From positions 620,001 through 684,000 of the forward strand of contig ML133458.1 in assembly GCA_003864495.1 (NCBI GenBank): a DNA stretch of 64,000 nucleotides, in the 5' to 3' direction. This stretch comes from Nemopilema nomurai. Taxonomy: Eukaryota; Cnidaria; Scyphozoa; Rhizostomeae; Rhizostomatidae. Shown here piece by piece: positions 11,534-23,574 of the stretch. Both the position numbers and the translations under genes were made by a program. Under the pieces are notes generated by a model. The model was not told the origin of the DNA, searched no databases, and saw only the letters and a program-made list of their open reading frames with translations. The number at the start of each line of letters is the position of its first letter. Position 1 is the stretch's first letter.

Positions 11534-13611
11534 ATGGAAGGGGGCAGTCTTGTTTTCAGAGCTACAATATTATGCTTCGTTGCAGCAACGATTGAAGCAT
11601 CAACTTTGTTTTCAACGTACCCCACAAACTTCGAGGAAGTCAAAAGGAGCTTCAAAACTGACCGACCAACAATAGGTGTGTTGACGATGGCAAACAATGA
11701 TAAGAAACTTCTAAGCGATGTGCCGTTGGCTGGAAACACAACCTATGTATCAGCATCGTACGTTAAACTTATCGAGGCTGGAGGAGCAAGAGCTGTTCCT
11801 CTAATTGCAGACTTAGATGATAAAGAGCTTATGAAAATTATCAAGTCAATAAATGGGATTATTTTGTCAGGCGGAGACGGCAAACTGTATAACTCGCATT
11901 ACGACAAGGTGGCTAAGATCGTTTACGAATACTCAATCAAGAAGATGGACGAGGAAGGTGAACATTGGCCTGTTCTTGGTATATGCAGGGGTTCACAAAT
12001 ACTTCCGGTTATAACAGACAAGACAGATTTTCTCGAGCATACAAATTCGAAGAATTACTCTATTCCCTTGGAGTTTTATGGTGACTACAAAACGAGCAAG
12101 CTATTTGGCCATGCTTCTAAAGGCGTGATAGAAGCACTAAAGAACAAGCCAATCACCATCAATGCACACAAGTATAGTTTGCCATCTAAGTATTTCTTGA
12201 GAAAAAAGGAGCTAACAGATTTCTACCAAGTATTATCATTGAACAATGACAAAGAGGGGTTTCGCTTTGTGTCAACTTATGAAGGTGAGATATTTAAATG
12301 GCATTCTTCTTCTTTTAGTATAAATACTGGTCTAATGTTGGTTTAACGAAATCATCCAAAGGATAGATCGACCTTGTCGCCCGATTCATGACCTATTCCT
12401 TTTTTTGCAGGACCTAAACTACTTGCAGTTTTTATAAACAAGAAAAAATTTTAAAGGTTTACTTAACAGAAAAACTTTAGAAAGAAATATTTAAGTGTTT
12501 GATAGTGTATAAGACCGGGTTAACTGCAAGATCTATCATGTCTATAAATCTTTCCCGGCTAGACTTTTTTGCAATTGAATTTTTTTCTCAATTCTTGGAA
12601 TTTTTATGATATTGCGTAACTGACGTAGCATGTTGTGTAATACTGCTACAAAGGAGCCATGCCATCCACTAGAGGAACGTGAATTCCAATGATATTGCGT
12701 AATGAACGTAGCACCTTGCGTAACACTGCTAGAAATGCACCATGCCATCTACTAAATGAACGTGAATTCCAAAGATATTGCGTAATGAACGTAGCACCTT
12801 GCGTAACACTGCTAGAAATGCACCATGCCATCCACTAGATGAATGTGAATTCAAATTATATTGCGTAATGAACGTAGCACCTTGCGTAACACTGCTAGAA
12901 ATGCACCATGCCATCTACTAGGTGAATGTGAATTCCAATGATATTGCGTAATAGATGTCACAGCCTGCGTAACACTGCTAGAAATGCACCATGCCATCTA
13001 CTAGGTGAATGTAAATTCCAATGATATTGCGTAATAGATGTCACAGCCTGCGTAACACTGCTAGAAATGCACCATGCCATCTACTAGGTGAATGTAAATT
13101 CCAATGATATTGCGTAATAGATGTCGCAGCCTGCGTAACACTGCTAGAAGAGCGCCATCCCATCGGCATCATGAATACGAGTTTATAAGCAATTTCAAAG
13201 CGCTTTCGGAATTCGAAATCAAAAAGAAAATCGGGTCGCTATGCAGCCATCTAACTTACCCTACCTGCTCTAAATCGTTGTTTTCCTTGACAGGTCAGCC
13301 TCATGTTCTTAATTCCAACTCTGTTAGCTCGTAGATACCCGATCTATGGCTTGCAATGGCATCCCGAGAAGCTCCTCTTTGTCTGGAATCCGATGATGGC
13401 TGCGGACCATTCCATCGATGCGATCAGAGTGGCCCAGTACTTCGCCAATTTCCTAGTCATGGAAGCCAGACGCAATTCAAATCGTTTTTCATCTCGAGAA
13501 GAAGAAGAGAAGTACTTGATTTACAAGTGGCGCCCTTCCTACGTTGGTGATATCCCTGATACTCCATATGAACAGGTATACATCTTTCCGAGGATTCGAG
13601 AGGAACTCTAG
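11534..13611 (+). CDS. GGH: Gamma-glutamyl hydrolase-like secreted enzyme, copy B
   Basis: The two exons are 11534-12284 and 13328-13611, joined by a phase-1 intron (gaa g|GTGAG ... GTTAG|ct), giving 344 residues. The N terminus is signal-like (hydrophobic residues about 8-21). The catalytic residues are Cys151 in GICRGSQ, His212 in the NAH motif, and His262/Glu264 in QWHPEK. Exon 1 differs from copies A and C at many synonymous sites, so B looks like the older branch, yet the first two thirds of exon 2 match A and C closely. The 1,043-bp intron contains a seven-copy 83-bp minisatellite. A TATA box lies 47 bp before the start, and AATAAA lies 93 bp after the stop. The gene is head-to-tail with A and convergent with C. 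The C26 family assignment is firm; the in vivo substrate is inferred. Confidence 0.87.
12595..13165. repeat. 83-bp minisatellite, seven units, in the GGH-B intron
   Basis: The landmark ATATTGCGTAA recurs with starts at 12608, 12691, 12774, 12857, 12940, 13023 and 13106, an exact 83-bp period with no indels (the fourth unit differs by one base at its first position). The first unit is the most diverged and units 5-7 are nearly identical. Each unit carries ATTGCGTAAY plus, about 22 bp on, a second CNTGCGTAAC copy (degenerate in the first unit). Confidence 0.93.
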
Positions 13612-13703
13612 TTAAAAAAACATCGAGAAAATTCGAGTATAATTTGAGTGTAATTTGAGAAAATTGCAATGCACAAACCACGCGATTGATTAAACAGATT
13701 TTG

Positions 13704-13709
13704 AATAAA
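13704..13709 (+). promoter_or_regulatory. Candidate poly(A) signal AATAAA for GGH copy B
   Basis: A canonical hexamer lies about 93 nt after the stop codon at 13611, a plausible distance for a short 3' UTR. Confidence 0.45.
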
Positions 13710-14459
13710 AAGTCAGCTCAAAGACACAATCTCGTGTCCTTTCCTGTGTTGCTCTCTCTAATATTTGTAAACACAAAAAAGTGGCTTGGCTATTGCCTTC
13801 GGGCCGTGCAACTTACTATGCACATAAGATATGTTATATATAATCTCTTTATACCTAACATCTCACTTATCATTTGCTCCCTTTTCTCATTGCTTACATT
13901 CCATAAGAAGCTCATTACAGAACTTACACATCCTAATGGCAATGAGAATGACATGCAGATGAAACTGATGACGGAAGTGTAAAAGATCTTGCTTTTGTGA
14001 CGTATAGGGGGGTTGTATGGTGTGCCTGCATGATGGTATGGCGTGCCGGAATTTGCAGAATCAGCTCCAAATTTACCTGCTCGCACTTATTTGATTTGCT
14101 GCTGCGTCACAATGCTCCAGATGGACTATATTAAAAGCAACTATCCTGATTCCTTCTTCACAAAATAAAGAGAGACGAATGCAAATTGTGGGCCAAAGTC
14201 ATCATGTCTTATACGTAAGTGTTCCTCAATGTCAATTTTCTTTTTATGTGCATTTGTGTGCATTTTTCTGAGGCCAATGGCTTTCCTCTTTGGCGTTGGT
14301 TTTGGCACTGTTAAAATTTGTTTTCTTTGTGTTGGATCTGACAATGCTCTGTCTGAGTTGTTTTCACTTTTTGAGCTATTTTCGAACGCAATTTGTTTTA
14401 TCACGTAGACTGGATGGCTTTAATCCCTAGGCTGCGTATTCATGGAGGTTGTCATCTAT

Positions 14460-14965
14460 ACCTATAATTGGTATAATATATTATGTAGTATCATATCAAA
14501 TTATACAATATTTCATTATATTATGTTGTGTTGCAAAATATTATAGAATAAAACCATTAATTGTGTAATAGTATTCATCATATTTTGTAATGTTATCATA
14601 CCTTGTTGTATAATGTTATATTACATCAGATTATGTTATATTACATTATGTAATATTTTACTTGACTATGTTACATTTTATTACATTACATTGCATTTTA
14701 TTTTATAATACCATTTTACATTATATTATGTTATATTATATCATATAATATTATATTAAATTATATTACATTGTATCTTACTATATTATATTATATTATA
14801 TTATATATATTATATTAAATTATATTATATTATATTATGTTATGTTATGTTATGTTATATTATATTATATTATATTATATTATATTATATTATATTATAT
14901 TATATTATATTATATTATATTATATTATATTATATTATATTATATTATATTATATTATATTATAA
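14460..14965. repeat. TA-rich region ending in a (TATAT)n pentanucleotide array
   Basis: The sequence is almost only A and T. It starts degenerate (TATT, TTACA, TTATG variants) and becomes a perfect TTATA array over about 14860-14962. The gradient from variant to perfect units is typical of microsatellite growth at one edge. Confidence 0.92.
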
Positions 14966-15411
14966 CATGTAATCCCTAAAGATGCATCGAAGTTTCAGGG
15001 TCAAGTTTTCGTTGGCTGCACGCTTGAATGGAGCACAGGCTGCAAAGAGTAATTTTGTCTTCTTGCTGGTCCAGTGTGCTTTGAAGCAACTAAAAGAAAA
15101 AGATACTAGATAGAGCCTAGCGACGGACACTGGATAGAGCCTTTGTTTACAACGCGGAGCACTAAGATGCCAGTTACCAATTCATTCTGCTGTCAAACAT
15201 ATTTGCTACTTGAAGGAGACATGACTCAGTTGAATCCAAAAGAGAGAGAACATATAGAAAGATTCATCATTCAATCGCTAACGCTATTTCATCACTTCAA
15301 ATCAAATTAAATATGGCCTATATACGTTCCAAAAACAGAGTGCAAAGCTGTGAAAGTGTACTTCTATTGAGTATTTCACAATATATAAGCAGTTCTAAAT
15401 GACCTGGGCCT

Positions 15412-17605
15412 TCAAAGTTCTTCTCGGAGACGGGGAAACAAATACACCTGCTCATAGGGTGTTTCCGGGATGTCGCCAATGTAAATTGGGCGCCACTTGT
15501 AAATCAAGTACTTCTCTTCTTCCTCTCGAGATGAAAAGCGATTTGAATTGCGTCTAGCTTCCATGACTAGGAAATTGGCGAAGTACTGGGCCACTCTGAT
15601 CGCATCGATGGAATGGTCCGCCGCCATCATCGGATTCCAGACAAAGAGGAGCTTCTCGGGATGCCATTGCAAGCCATAGATCGGGTAGCGACGGGCTAAT
15701 AAAGAAAGTGTTCAAAAAATTAATAATAATACATCATGTCTACAGGGCCATGCAGTCATTGAAAATCAAAGGGAGCAAGGGTTTATGTACAGCATCAAAC
15801 TTTCTTTCTTTTTTCTCACTAGAATAGCTTGTATCTTAAATTTCGTTCATCTTTGTTATCTAATTGCATGTTTGATACGCTAAGTTTTAAGACAAGGCGC
15901 ATTGTAAATCAGTTGTCATCGTTTCATTACTGAATGTATTATCCTGTAGGAATAATTAAAGAACCGTCAATCCATTGGTAAAGAAAAATTTTGTTTGGGA
16001 CCTTTACAAAGAACAGATTCGTAGTAATATTTTTTGGTTTGAGATTGCCTTGCAATTGATGAAAGTATTCATGCAATGTTATAATCTGCGTAACGAAAAA
16101 CCATTTAGGAGCACGAGGGTAAAACATTCGATTCTTCCATTCGACGAGAGTACATTAATCAGATGAATCAAGCCAAGCATGTATTGGCACCGCCCACTAA
16201 AGGGGCTCAAGTAGGCCCTGTCATACGCACAGCTGATGTGACATTTCTAAACCTTGACAGTAATCTTCCTAGTCTTTAGGATTCTCAAGAGCAGGTCAGA
16301 AACTTACTCAGTATTCAAAACTATACTTAATATATATATTAATATATGATCACATATGTTATATGTAGTATGGATAATATATGTATTAATTGTATATTAT
16401 TCTCATTTTCAGATTATACTTGCAGTGGAAGAGACCACTCGCTTTCATTTCCACGAAACACAAGGAGACGCACATCTGTGTCAATGAAAAAAATTCATTG
16501 CTATACCGTAGAGTCTTCCAGTTCAAATACAGATTGATGCATGAAAGCTTGAAACGATCAATATCATATGCATTTGCAGCATTGGCAGCATCGAAAATAC
16601 AAGACGTACGGATAATCAGCAATGCGCCATTATGACATTATACATCATTTGCATTCAAATCGAGGGAGGATCAAAATCGGATTCACACTAGGGGAAAGTC
16701 AGTACAAGGGGCACAATGAAGTTTGTTGCTTATTGCTTCAATAACAAATTGAAGTTTACCATTTTTCAGGTCGGGACAATAAACAATTTGTCTAGGGATT
16801 TTGCAACCTGAGTAGATTAAGCGTTTTCATTCCCTGTAGGAAAAAACCCTTAACAAGTAGCCTTACCTTCATAAGTTGACACAAAACGTACTCCCTCTTT
16901 GTCGTTGTTTAATGACACAACTTGGTAGAAATCGTTCAGGGTCTTGCTTTTCAGGAAATATTTTGAGGGCAAGCTATACAAATGTGCATTGATAGTTATG
17001 GGTAGGTCAGCCAGTGCTTTGATGATGCCCTTGGAAGCACCTCCTAACAGTTTACTCTTCTTATAGTCGCCATGAAACTCCAGGGGAACGGAGTAATTCT
17101 TTGAGGCCGTGTGCACAAGGAAGTCTTTCTTTTCCGTAAATATTGGTAGTATCTGCGATCCTCTGCATATACCAAGAATTGGCCAATGTTCCCCTTCCTC
17201 GTCCATCTTCTTGATCGAGTAATCGTAAACAATCTTAGCCACCTTGTCGTAATGCGAGTTGAAGAGCTGTCCGTCTCCCCCTGACAAAACAACTCCATTG
17301 ATCGACTTGATGACTTTCATAAGCTCGTCGTCTGGCATATCAGCCAAGAGAGGGACAGCCCTTGCACCTCCAGCTTCAATTAACTTGATATACGACGCTG
17401 CAACGTAAGTGGTGTTATCGGTGCCCTCAGTTTTTTGGAACAATCTCTTATCATCATTTGCCATGGTCAGAACGCCAATAGTCGGGCGATCAGTTTTGAA
17501 GGTGTTTCTGAATTCCTCGAAGTTTTCAGGATACGTCGAGAAGTCACTACTGCTCGTGCATACTAGAAAAAGACTGCACAACCTCAAGAGTTGATAATAG
17601 AACAT
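15412..17605 (-). CDS. GGH: Gamma-glutamyl hydrolase-like secreted enzyme, copy C
   Basis: This minus-strand gene has exon 1 at 17605-16867 and exon 2 at 15695-15412, joined by a phase-1 intron (gaa g|GTAAGG ... ATTAG|cc), giving 340 residues. The N terminus is hydrophobic and signal-like. Catalytic residues are Cys147 (GICRGSQ), His208 (NAH), and His258/Glu260 (QWHPEK). About 265 bp of exon 1 (roughly 17157-17421) are nearly identical to copy A, while the flanking parts of exon 1 differ clearly. This points to recent conversion between inverted copies some 11 kb apart. The promoter carries a TATA-like GTGTTTAAATAAAG. The gene converges on copy B. Family assignment is firm; the substrate is inferred. 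Confidence 0.87.
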
Positions 17606-17642
17606 GATGAAGGCGAACGAAGACTGGGCTTCTGGTCCGTCC

Positions 17643-17656
17643 CTTTATTTAAACAC
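17643..17656 (-). promoter_or_regulatory. TATA-like element of GGH copy C
   Basis: On the minus strand GTGTTTAAATAAAG lies about 40-50 bp before the ATG at 17605. It resembles the copy-B TATA region. Confidence 0.4.
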
Positions 17657-18399
17657 TATCCAAATGATGAATTGAAAGTAAAGCCATTATTGCAGAACAG
17701 GTGTTTGTCAGTTACTTCGATTCTTCTGTCAAGCGTCACAGAGTACCAAGTAAATACACGATTGCCGTTCCAACGCTTGACTGCTTCGACACCCTGGCAG
17801 GCCAGTTTTACCGGCTTGCAGAACTTTACAACTGGATTTATTTCACTTGTTAGTGAGCTGCTCATAAACTTGTTTGTTAAGGGTTACATTGGCTGGGGAA
17901 GCCATTTTGGCTGCTATAGCGAGCACCCCTTCAATACGCATAATATGTAACTGATGGACGTTCCATGCCAATTCAATCACTGCAACTTATATGCATCAAA
18001 TTGTTCTCCTTTCCTTCATTAATGGTTTTTAGACCTAAATCCATAAATTCTTGAAAGGAGGTTTTCTCGTGTCTACCTATATCTTGCCGTTGATTGAAGA
18101 CAACGATTTCTTAACTTGAATTGCCTCTTCAGTTATAAAGCTTCAATCGCTTTGTCCATAATATAATACGGGAATATGACTTCAATCCTTTTGTCCCACT
18201 GTGTAAAGAGAATGAAATTGTATCGATTCTCGATTTTCGTTATGTACTGTTGTTTCTTGTTGTTTCTAGTTGGCACGTAAGCCGAGAATCAACAGATTCT
18301 ACAACCAGAAATCAGGCTCAATCCTTGTTTATAATTGACAAAGCATCCTGCAAGTCAAGGCACGGAACGAGCCTGTTTCTATACCACAGCCAGATAATA

Positions 18400-18433
<34 letters not shown>

Positions 18434-19176
18434 CGAATTGGTAATTTGTTCGTTCGAGCAGCTGCTTCACCATATATGATAAACTAGAAGGACTTCGGAG
18501 GAAGTCAAGCAGAGATCTCAACTATCAATATAATTATTCTTTATATAGAGACCTTTAGCTAAGAACAATTTGATTTTTTCGAAAATGTTTCAACTTTCTA
18601 TTTGATTTTAACATTTCAGCAAAGATGCTCTGCCTGTTTCGGCAATCGCTTTCCATAGTTAAAGCAATGAAAAGGACAATAATATACTTCTATACCATGA
18701 TTGATATTTCATTACTAATGTACGGAAATGTGCCGCACACAAATCGCTAAACTCTAAGATTCGCCATCTTGTCTCGTGCTCTCGAAGATCCAACTCCAAA
18801 TAACTGAAACTCGGTCCCAGTTCTCTACTGTCCTAAACTGTCCTAAAATGTCCACTACTAATCAACATAACGAATGATAATAATAAAGTACCGTACACTA
18901 AGTGATTATTATAAACTGTGCTATATTTAAAAACATTTTAACGAGAATACAGTATTTTTATTGCTTGATAGGATTTAATAAGATGCAATTGTAATGCTTC
19001 ATCTTTAAAGTACTGATAAAATTTGCAATAGCAAAATATTTCTACATTTTTTTTAAAAAAAACCAAAATCTTTGCTTAGTCTTTACATGAAGCCATCTTT
19101 ATTTCGAGAATGCACAAGGACACCTAATGGATATTTCCACAATGAACTGTTCCTTTTTATTTGGGTGTAAAGAAAT
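17657..19176. other. Spacer between GGH C and the TRIM-like gene
   Basis: AT-rich spacer with an (AAT)n microsatellite at about 18395-18434. The frame at 17591-17950 overlaps the GGH-C promoter and has no recognisable content. No RNA gene was seen. Confidence 0.5.
18395..18434. repeat. (AAT)n microsatellite
   Basis: AATAATAATGATAGTAATAA continues as pure AAT units. It is an ordinary trinucleotide repeat. Confidence 0.85.
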
Positions 19177-21214
19177 TCAAAATAGAGGTTTCTTGCCCTG
19201 TAGCAGGTGGTCAAAGAGCAGGCTCTCCACCCTTTGTTGCAAATCTGCTACTGATGAAAACGAGCTGTCGACCTTAGGACTCGTGACTGCATCGATGTCA
19301 TCCAGCTCACGTAGCCTGCTCACTACATGTTTCTTGACAATAGCGACTTCAGTATCATTCGCATGTTTTAGAAGGCTGTCTGTAAAGACAAGCGCAGTTT
19401 CAAATTTGTTGACCATTTGCAGCAACGTTTTTCCTTGCTCTCCTAGATCTAAGCTTTTTCTGTAAGCTTCTGTTTCAATGTCTTCAAGGACTCTGCTTTG
19501 AATCAAGTCAAGCCTTTCTTTACACGATTGGACATAATTCTCGACGCTATGCCTTGCATTAGAGTGATTCAGCGTTACACATTCTTTCAAGTCATTGATC
19601 TGAAGAAGGCTTTCCTTTGTTGAAGACGTCTTCTCTTTTAATTTCGTCTCTAGCATGGCAAGCTTCAAAAGACAATAACACAAGCATAATGAATGGTAGT
19701 TGTTGTAAATTTGATGGGTTGGCTAATTATGACCATTATTGATCAAGAGTTGACATTTCTAAATAAAAAGAGCTTTGAATTAACACGCCAATGTTGCAAG
19801 TTAATTTTTCTATTATAGGAACGTGTTTAATGAATGTTGAGCTATGTTGGGTCATATCGTACATCATCATGTAATTCTTTGTCTGTCGTTAGGTTCTATC
19901 GTGACTTGGTTGTGTTATGCAACCTCCGTCGTCCCAGTGGTGCTGAAAAGGCAACCCCGTATCAATAATTATATTATTATTATATTAATCATTTCATGTC
20001 GTATTGTGTGTTGCTGTAATGTGTCGTGCTCTATAGCTTTTTTGTTCGGCTTTGCCATGTTCTGTCGTTTTGTCTAATATTGCGTTGTGAAATGTCGTTT
20101 GTTTCTGTGCGTTGTAAATAAGAAGCCTTGTTAACAGTGTCAGAAATGCGACAAATCTGCTGCTTCATTTTTCGTATGTTTTTGGCCATGGCAAGTCTGA
20201 CTTGCACCAGTGATCTCGTAGTTGCTAGGGCGATATCAAAACAAGGTAATACCGCTGTTCCTAAGCACTGGTGGCTTGTGTAGTACCATTATGCCTACCT
20301 GCGTTCGATAGACATTCCCGTGTTCCTCAATCTTGCTTAGTTGGTGTCGCTTGTGTTCAATAATCAAGCACTCGCTGCATATCGGCTCCTCGCATGTCCT
20401 GCATAGATACCTGAGATCTTCCCCACTGTGGACCTTGCATGGTATTCTATGATGCTGTGATCTCAGTGGCTCTTTTGCAGCATGCTCTTTTGCGAATGTC
20501 AGTTCCAAAACCTTTGCATGCATTTTGATGCACATTTTGCAGAGGCCTGCACTGTTTGTAGAGGCATCAGCAATAGCAAGCTCATCTCCGCATATTTTGC
20601 ACCAACTTGGTTCTGAAATATCAATAGTGTCATGTGATCATACTCGAACTGTTGTGAAAAAGGAATAATTTGGTGACGGATAGAACGGTAGTTTGCCAGC
20701 ATTTACAGTTTGATCTTTATTCTTTCTTTTATTCTATTCTTTTTCTTTCATTTACTTCATTCTTATTCTTTTCTTCTTTTCGTGATTATCAGACAGACAT
20801 ACCTAAACAATAGATGTAGGATTAATAGATCATGCCACGGAAAGGTTTACGGGACTTTATAGAAGACCTATGAAATGTATTCTTAATAAAAAAAGATACG
20901 TTTCAGCCGAAATAGCAGAACTAAGAAATTTGCAAATAGAGCACTCTCAACATATCATGTATACCTTTGCTTCCCATCTCACATTCCAAGTTTCTCTGTA
21001 AGGCGCGAGAAATTAAATTCTCAGGCAATGAGAAAAACACAGATCTTTCGATCCTTTCGTTGCAAGCAGGGCACCTAAATGTTGTAGAGTTTAAAGATAG
21101 CGCATCTGCACAGTTTTCACAGCAGGAGTGCAAGCATGGTAACACTTTGAGACGGTGCAATGACCCCTTGCAGAACACACACTGGAGTATAACAATCTCC
21201 TGCCGCTTTTCCAT
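19177..21214 (-). CDS. TRIM-like RING, B-box 1, B-box 2, coiled-coil protein
   Basis: The three exons are 21214-20965, 20612-20299 and 19662-19177, all GT-AG and phase-consistent, giving about 349 residues. Exon 1 encodes an N-terminal C3HC4 RING (CVFC ... CLHSCCENC ... CPAC), the ubiquitin-ligase domain that binds E2 enzymes. Exon 2 encodes a B-box 1 (CKIC ... LCKMC) and a B-box 2 (CKVHSGEDLRYLCRTC, then CSECLIIEHKRHQ). Exon 3 encodes a helical coiled coil for dimerisation and stops at once, with no NHL, filamin, PRY-SPRY or other C-terminal module. It is thus a short TRIM with E3 activity expected and target specificity unclear. The start at 21214 places the RING near the N terminus, as usual. 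Confidence 0.85.
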
Positions 21215-23574
21215 GCCCTCGACAATCTATGATAAAATGGAGGAATTTTATCAACAAGTGATTAGACCTGAAGAGATATTCCAGTTGTGATAAGAACGAT
21301 TCAACGTGTGATCCAGGATAGAAGTATTAAAATTTTACAACTCAGAGTCAAAATATAAGACGTGTTAACTAAATTATGCCATTCGTGTGGGCATCCTAGA
21401 TTTTCTAGAACTACAAATTATATGCATTGAGTTATACAAATACAAATTTTCATCAATCGTGCAAGTAAAAATCGGTTGTAGAAGTGGAGAGGTGCAAAAT
21501 GCTATACCCTTTGGAGCTACATCAGCTGCTTTCCTTAGTATTAGAAGTAATCTTAACCTTAAAGGTTATACCAACAAATTTTGCTTCTCGCATTCCATCA
21601 ATGCGTTTAATGACATAGAAACTTAATGAGATTGCGCCTTTGTCACCTAAATGTCACCAGCTAGTGGTATTTACGCATAGCATTAGAAAGAGAAAAGAAA
21701 AACAGTTCTCTGGCAATGTAAAATATGTTTATGGCTCTAGGTGAAGTTGTTTATTGACATCGATATAAATTAAGAATTATGCCCTTGCTCGGAAAGTTCA
21801 TATGAAATGATCAAAGAATATAATTCGCTTACCTATAATTCACAAAGCACCGTTACGCAATTTGATGTCTTGATTAGTTAACTCACGACTGAAACAGGAC
21901 TGCTAAACAGGTCTTGTCATAAATGTTTCAAGAATGAAACGACGTTACGTTTGGAATTAGCGTCCTTTCATTACAAGCGGTATCTGAATCGAAAGACCAG
22001 TTCTTGACAAATCAACTCCTGGTTTGTTTGCAGCTTTGCTTGATTCAAGATGCCACAAGTATACAAAGACTAGAAAAATTGTGGTCACGTGGTAAAATGG
22101 CGGTCACGTGGCAAACAAACGGAGATTATTATAAAAACAGAATGCAGTTCCCTGAATCCATCAAAATTTAATTATTTAGTGCTAGCGCGCATGAAGTGTG
22201 AATTTTTTCTTAATTGTGCAAAGGTAATGAATGCATCAAACGGAGAATCTTTAAAATGCGGAAGTATCATAAAAAACATTACTTTCGGCTTCCGTAATAT
22301 AGGTATCGTAAACTCATACCTGGTTCAGAAGTTATTTTTATCAAATATTTTAGCATTTGCGCTCAAGCAAGAAACTTAACAGGACGGTGGCCACTAACAG
22401 TATTCCCGAAAATGGAACATCATCATCATTTACCAAGATTTTTGGCCAATCTGAATTCAATACGCGAAGCATTTGATGCTATGATTCAATCGAAACATTT
22501 TTCCTCAGTCATGCTATGTCTGTTGAAATGGTTCATGATTGGACTATATTTGATAGAAATTATTAAAAAAATTTGCGCCCTATGATATTATGTATTCTAT
22601 CAACTTACAGACCCAGATATTCTAAGATACTATAAAGTCATTAGAAATCAATTTCAAATTGTCATATCAAAGTTGATTTGCATACCTTTCGAACCAACAA
22701 TTTTAATCACTTAAGCTCGTCTGCTCTATTCATTTATAGACTAATTCCACTCATATCCTAGCATCGAAAAGGCCTTTGAATAATGATATTAAAGTTAATT
22801 ATGCTCCTTGGTGCATGACTTTGTTGTCTTTAGATATGTGTGGGGGCGAACTAAGCACGAATGAGAGCCTAGGTTAGTGAATTTGAATTACTTTTTGGGA
22901 TTGTACATAGATCGATATATAAGGAATACCCTTGTAAGGGATAATAACAGTTTTAGTAAATATACTTATGAAGAATTCATCATTCAAAAGAGACACATTT
23001 TGGACAAGAAAGGCATCATGCTAGCAATATAACTAACCCAACCTGTTTCAAGATTCGGAGCAAATCAACCACAGATTTGTTGCCAAGCTAAATTCTGGGT
23101 TATCACTGCCTAAACAATAAAAAAGCACACGAAAATTGGAAGAAGATCCCACAAAACGTTTTCTGCAGAAAATTGAGAGCAAAAAAAGAACAAGGCATGT
23201 ATGCATCAGTGTATGAAGCATATTCTTATATAAAAGAAAAAACTGTATGCAGAATATCTTTTAACGTGGTGTAGGCCATACGCTTGAAAATAAGCGCGCG
23301 TTGACTTTTTAGCCGTTTGATAATTAGTGCCACTAATTAACAGGCAGCAGCTACTTTCTTTGTTGGCCTACCCACGACGAAAACAACGAAATGGAAAAGG
23401 GATCCTTGTCCATTAAATGATACGTGTATACAGGTGACTGCCATCCCTCTTTTTCATCCTTTAGGTGAAAAAGGACGTAAAAACAGGACCGTGTATTTCA
23501 GCCTTAAGCTCGTAAGTTCGTAAATTTTGCACTTTGTGTTGACCTCGTTTTCATTTGCCCTTGATTCCTTCAAG
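21215..23574. other. Divergent spacer between the TRIM-like gene and MRPS26
   Basis: This AT-rich stretch must hold both promoters. Two copies of GGTCACGTGG lie at 22083-22092 and 22102-22111. No gene or repeat was otherwise recognised; the frame at 22089-22379 shows no domain. Confidence 0.5.
22083..22111. promoter_or_regulatory. Paired E-box/CLEAR-like sites
   Basis: GGTCACGTGG occurs twice, 19 bp apart, followed in both cases by a YAAA-type tail. CACGTG is bound by bHLH-ZIP factors such as USF and TFEB. No transcription start nearby is established. Confidence 0.3.

Larger units (their letters stand above)
13612..15411. other. Convergent spacer between GGH B and C
   Basis: Apart from the 3' UTRs, this is dominated by the TA-rich simple repeat at about 14460-14965. 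A minus-strand frame at 14141-14404 lies here but has no recognisable domain and no splice context. Confidence 0.5.

Noticed and set aside
12542..12914. Three minus-strand frames sharing MAWCISSSVTQGATFITQY
   Set aside because: They are read through the 83-bp minisatellite; the repeated peptides come from the DNA repeat and have no coding context.
12595..13165. CRISPR-like array at the regular 83-bp repeat
   Set aside because: The whole unit is repeated, with no unique spacers, and the genome is animal; it is a minisatellite.
14141..14404. 87-codon minus-strand frame between GGH B and C
   Set aside because: Lys-rich, no domain, no splice signals or neighbours; likely chance.
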